Shown: in pieces, positions 62,659 through 64,000 of the stretch
Position numbering within the stretch: the first letter of the stretch is position 1
How the letters are laid out: each line of letters begins with the position of its first letter
Origin: Simiduia aestuariiviva
Lineage (GTDB): Bacteria; Pseudomonadota; Gammaproteobacteria; Pseudomonadales; Cellvibrionaceae
DNA length: 64,000 nt
Assembly (NCBI RefSeq): GCF_014192475.1
Contig: NZ_JACHXZ010000004.1
Coordinates: forward strand, 113,348-177,347
Reading direction: 5' to 3'
The notes under the pieces: model-generated
The model's database searches: none
What the model was told of the DNA's origin: nothing
The model's input: the letters and a program-made list of their open reading frames with translations, nothing else
Position numbers and translations under genes: made by a program

Positions 62659-64000
62659 ATGACTGCATCTTCCGCCCGAGAAAACGCCCTTTCGGACGCC
62701 CAACGCGTGGCTGAACTCGAAGCTCAGCTACGCGAGCGCGACGACGCCTTACGCACGCAACAAGCGCTGCTAGATATCGCGGATCTCGCCTATAAAGCGG
62801 GCAGCTTGGAACACCTGTTCGCCAGCAGCCACGCCATCATCCGCCAGTTCATGTACGCCAACAACTTCTACATCGCACTCGAACACAAAGACCGCAATAC
62901 CATCAGTTTCCCGTATTACATAGACACCGAAGACCCATCCACCAGCGACGACATTGGGGAAATCCCCATTGGCGAAATGAATCGCAGCTTGACCGCCTAC
63001 CTTATGCGCAACGATACCACCGTATTTGTGCGCAGCGCGGAGGAGTTCGAACAGTTACTGCACGACCGCGACCTGGAACTCGTGGGCAGCCCACCCCAGT
63101 GCCTGCTGGGCGTACCCATCAGGCGCACAGGTGGCCAGCAGGGCGCGATTGTGGTGCAGAGCTATGTGGAAAGTGCGCGTTTTACCCATGCCGATCGAGA
63201 CATGCTGTCGTTTCTAGCTCAGCATATCGCCACGGCCTTTGATCGCTTTGAACAACGCGAATTACTGGAACTAGAAGTTGCCGAACGCACGCGCAGTCTG
63301 CAAGAAAAAAATCAACAATTAGAAGTTAATCTAAGAGAGCGGGAAGCCGACAAAAAACTGCAAGCCGCACTCTACAGTCTCGCGCAGCTGGCCCACGGCA
63401 CCGACGACATCAACGCCACCTTTCCAAAACTGCATGAAATTTTAGGCAGCCTATTTTATGCGAAGAATTTTTACGTCGCCCTGATCAGTGATGACGGAGA
63501 GGAAATCACCTTCCCCTATTACTCCGACGACGTAGATATTAAAACCGAAACTCGAAAGCTCGGACATGGCGTCACAGAGTACACTCTGCATTCACTCAAG
63601 CCTGAGTTAATCCAACGCAATGACCTGATTCGATTAATTGAAGAAGGCGAGCTAGATCCACCCGGCACCCACCCAGAAAGCTGGATAGGCGCGCCCATAA
63701 TTGTTGGCAATAGCGCCTTCGGCGTAATCGCGTCGCAAAGCTATGAAAAAGACCATATTTTTTCTGAAAAGGACTTGGAGCTCCTGAGTTTCGCCGCCGA
63801 CCAGCTGGCCGAGACGCTCAAACGCCAACAGGATTCAGATGCCATCATGCTGGCCAACATTACCCTAGAGGCGCGAGTCGAACAGCGCACTTGGGAGCTG
63901 TCGCAAATCAACGAGCAAATGGAAAGTGAAATTGAGGAGCGTCGGCGTGCAGAAGAATTGCAAAAAACGCTGTTCACTATTGACGAGCTAACCCACCAAA
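62659..64000 (+). CDS. GAF-GAF signalling protein, cut by the window edge
   Basis: Open frame of 447 codons from ATG 62659 with no stop before the end of the window. N-terminal coiled segment (LSDAQRVAELEAQLRERDDALR), then two related GAF domains (about 45-195 and 240-395), each with FY..NFYIAL or KNFYVAL and a GVPI/GAPI core, joined by coiled coils (LLELEVAERTRSLQEKNQQLE; EARVEQRTWELSQINEQME). The output domain (kinase, GGDEF or other) lies to the right and is not seen. Start not backed by a clear ribosome-binding site. Confidence 0.75.
   Translation, partial: MTASSARENALSDAQRVAELEAQLRERDDALRTQQALLDIADLAYKAGSLEHLFASSHAIIRQFMYANNFYIALEHKDRNTISFPYYIDTEDPSTSDDIGEIPIGEMNRSLTAYLMRNDTTVFVRSAEEFEQLLHDRDLELVGSPPQCLLGVPIRRTGGQQGAIVVQSYVESARFTHADRDMLSFLAQHIATAFDRFEQRELLELEVAERTRSLQEKNQQLEVNLREREADKKLQAALYSLAQLAHGTDDINATFPKLHEILGSLFYAKNFYVALISDDGEEITFPYYSDDVDIKTETRKLGHGVTEYTLHSLKPELIQRNDLIRLIEEGELDPPGTHPESWIGAPIIVGNSAFGVIASQSYEKDHIFSEKDLELLSFAADQLAETLKRQQDSDAIMLANITLEARVEQRTWELSQINEQMESEIEERRRAEELQKTLFTIDELTHQ

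Overview
The window reads as one continuous chromosomal segment of a moderately GC-rich gammaproteobacterium. The order rpsF-rpsR-(DUF2232 membrane gene)-rplI-dnaB, the rnr-rlmB pair, the ECF/RND/TSUP gene types and the intergenic palindromes fit a marine, Cellvibrionaceae-like organism such as a Simiduia relative. That placement is inferred from gene content and general sequence character; no database was searched.

Layout. 1-7.6 kb: translation and replication genes on the minus strand (rnr, rlmB, then rpsF, rpsR, a membrane gene, rplI, dnaB), with a likely S6:S18 leader before rpsF and a tandem palindromic repeat after dnaB. 7.7-11 kb: a tRNA-Leu(CAG) gene between two degenerate tRNA-Leu-like units, then a repeat-rich, gene-poor stretch with an AT-rich orphan membrane gene and a DUF5011 lipoprotein. 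11-27 kb: a DUF885 peptidase, an outer-membrane barrel, a class II aldolase, DUF808, an RND efflux pair, an ECF sigma factor coupled to a membrane vWA protein, a TSUP exporter, an HxlR regulator, a transglutaminase-like protein with a DUF350 protein, and cobT. 27.6-32 kb: a RimB-like aspartic protease, RimK, an aspartoacylase-like hydrolase, a CorA transporter and an MscS channel in a tight run. 32-34 kb: a c-type cytochrome, a spermidine-synthase-like protein and a cold-shock protein.

35-47 kb is the most striking region: a phosphorelay/c-di-GMP island. It has a PAS-array protein with five near-identical 117-residue PAS repeats, a stop/start-overlapping histidine kinase with two receivers, a single receiver, a REC-REC-GAF-PAS-GAF-GGDEF-EAL protein, a phytochrome-type PAS-PAS kinase and its Rcp1-like receiver. 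A convergent REC-GGDEF-degenerate-EAL protein follows. MgtE, EttA, another PAS-GGDEF(degenerate)-EAL protein, two paralogous periplasmic binding-like proteins and an ECF/zf-HC2 sigma/anti-sigma pair come next.

56-62 kb is a complete distal valine-catabolism operon (mmsA, acyl-CoA dehydrogenase, enoyl-CoA hydratase, 3-hydroxyisobutyryl-CoA hydrolase, mmsB) with a divergent AraC regulator. The window ends in a GAF-GAF signalling gene cut by the right edge.
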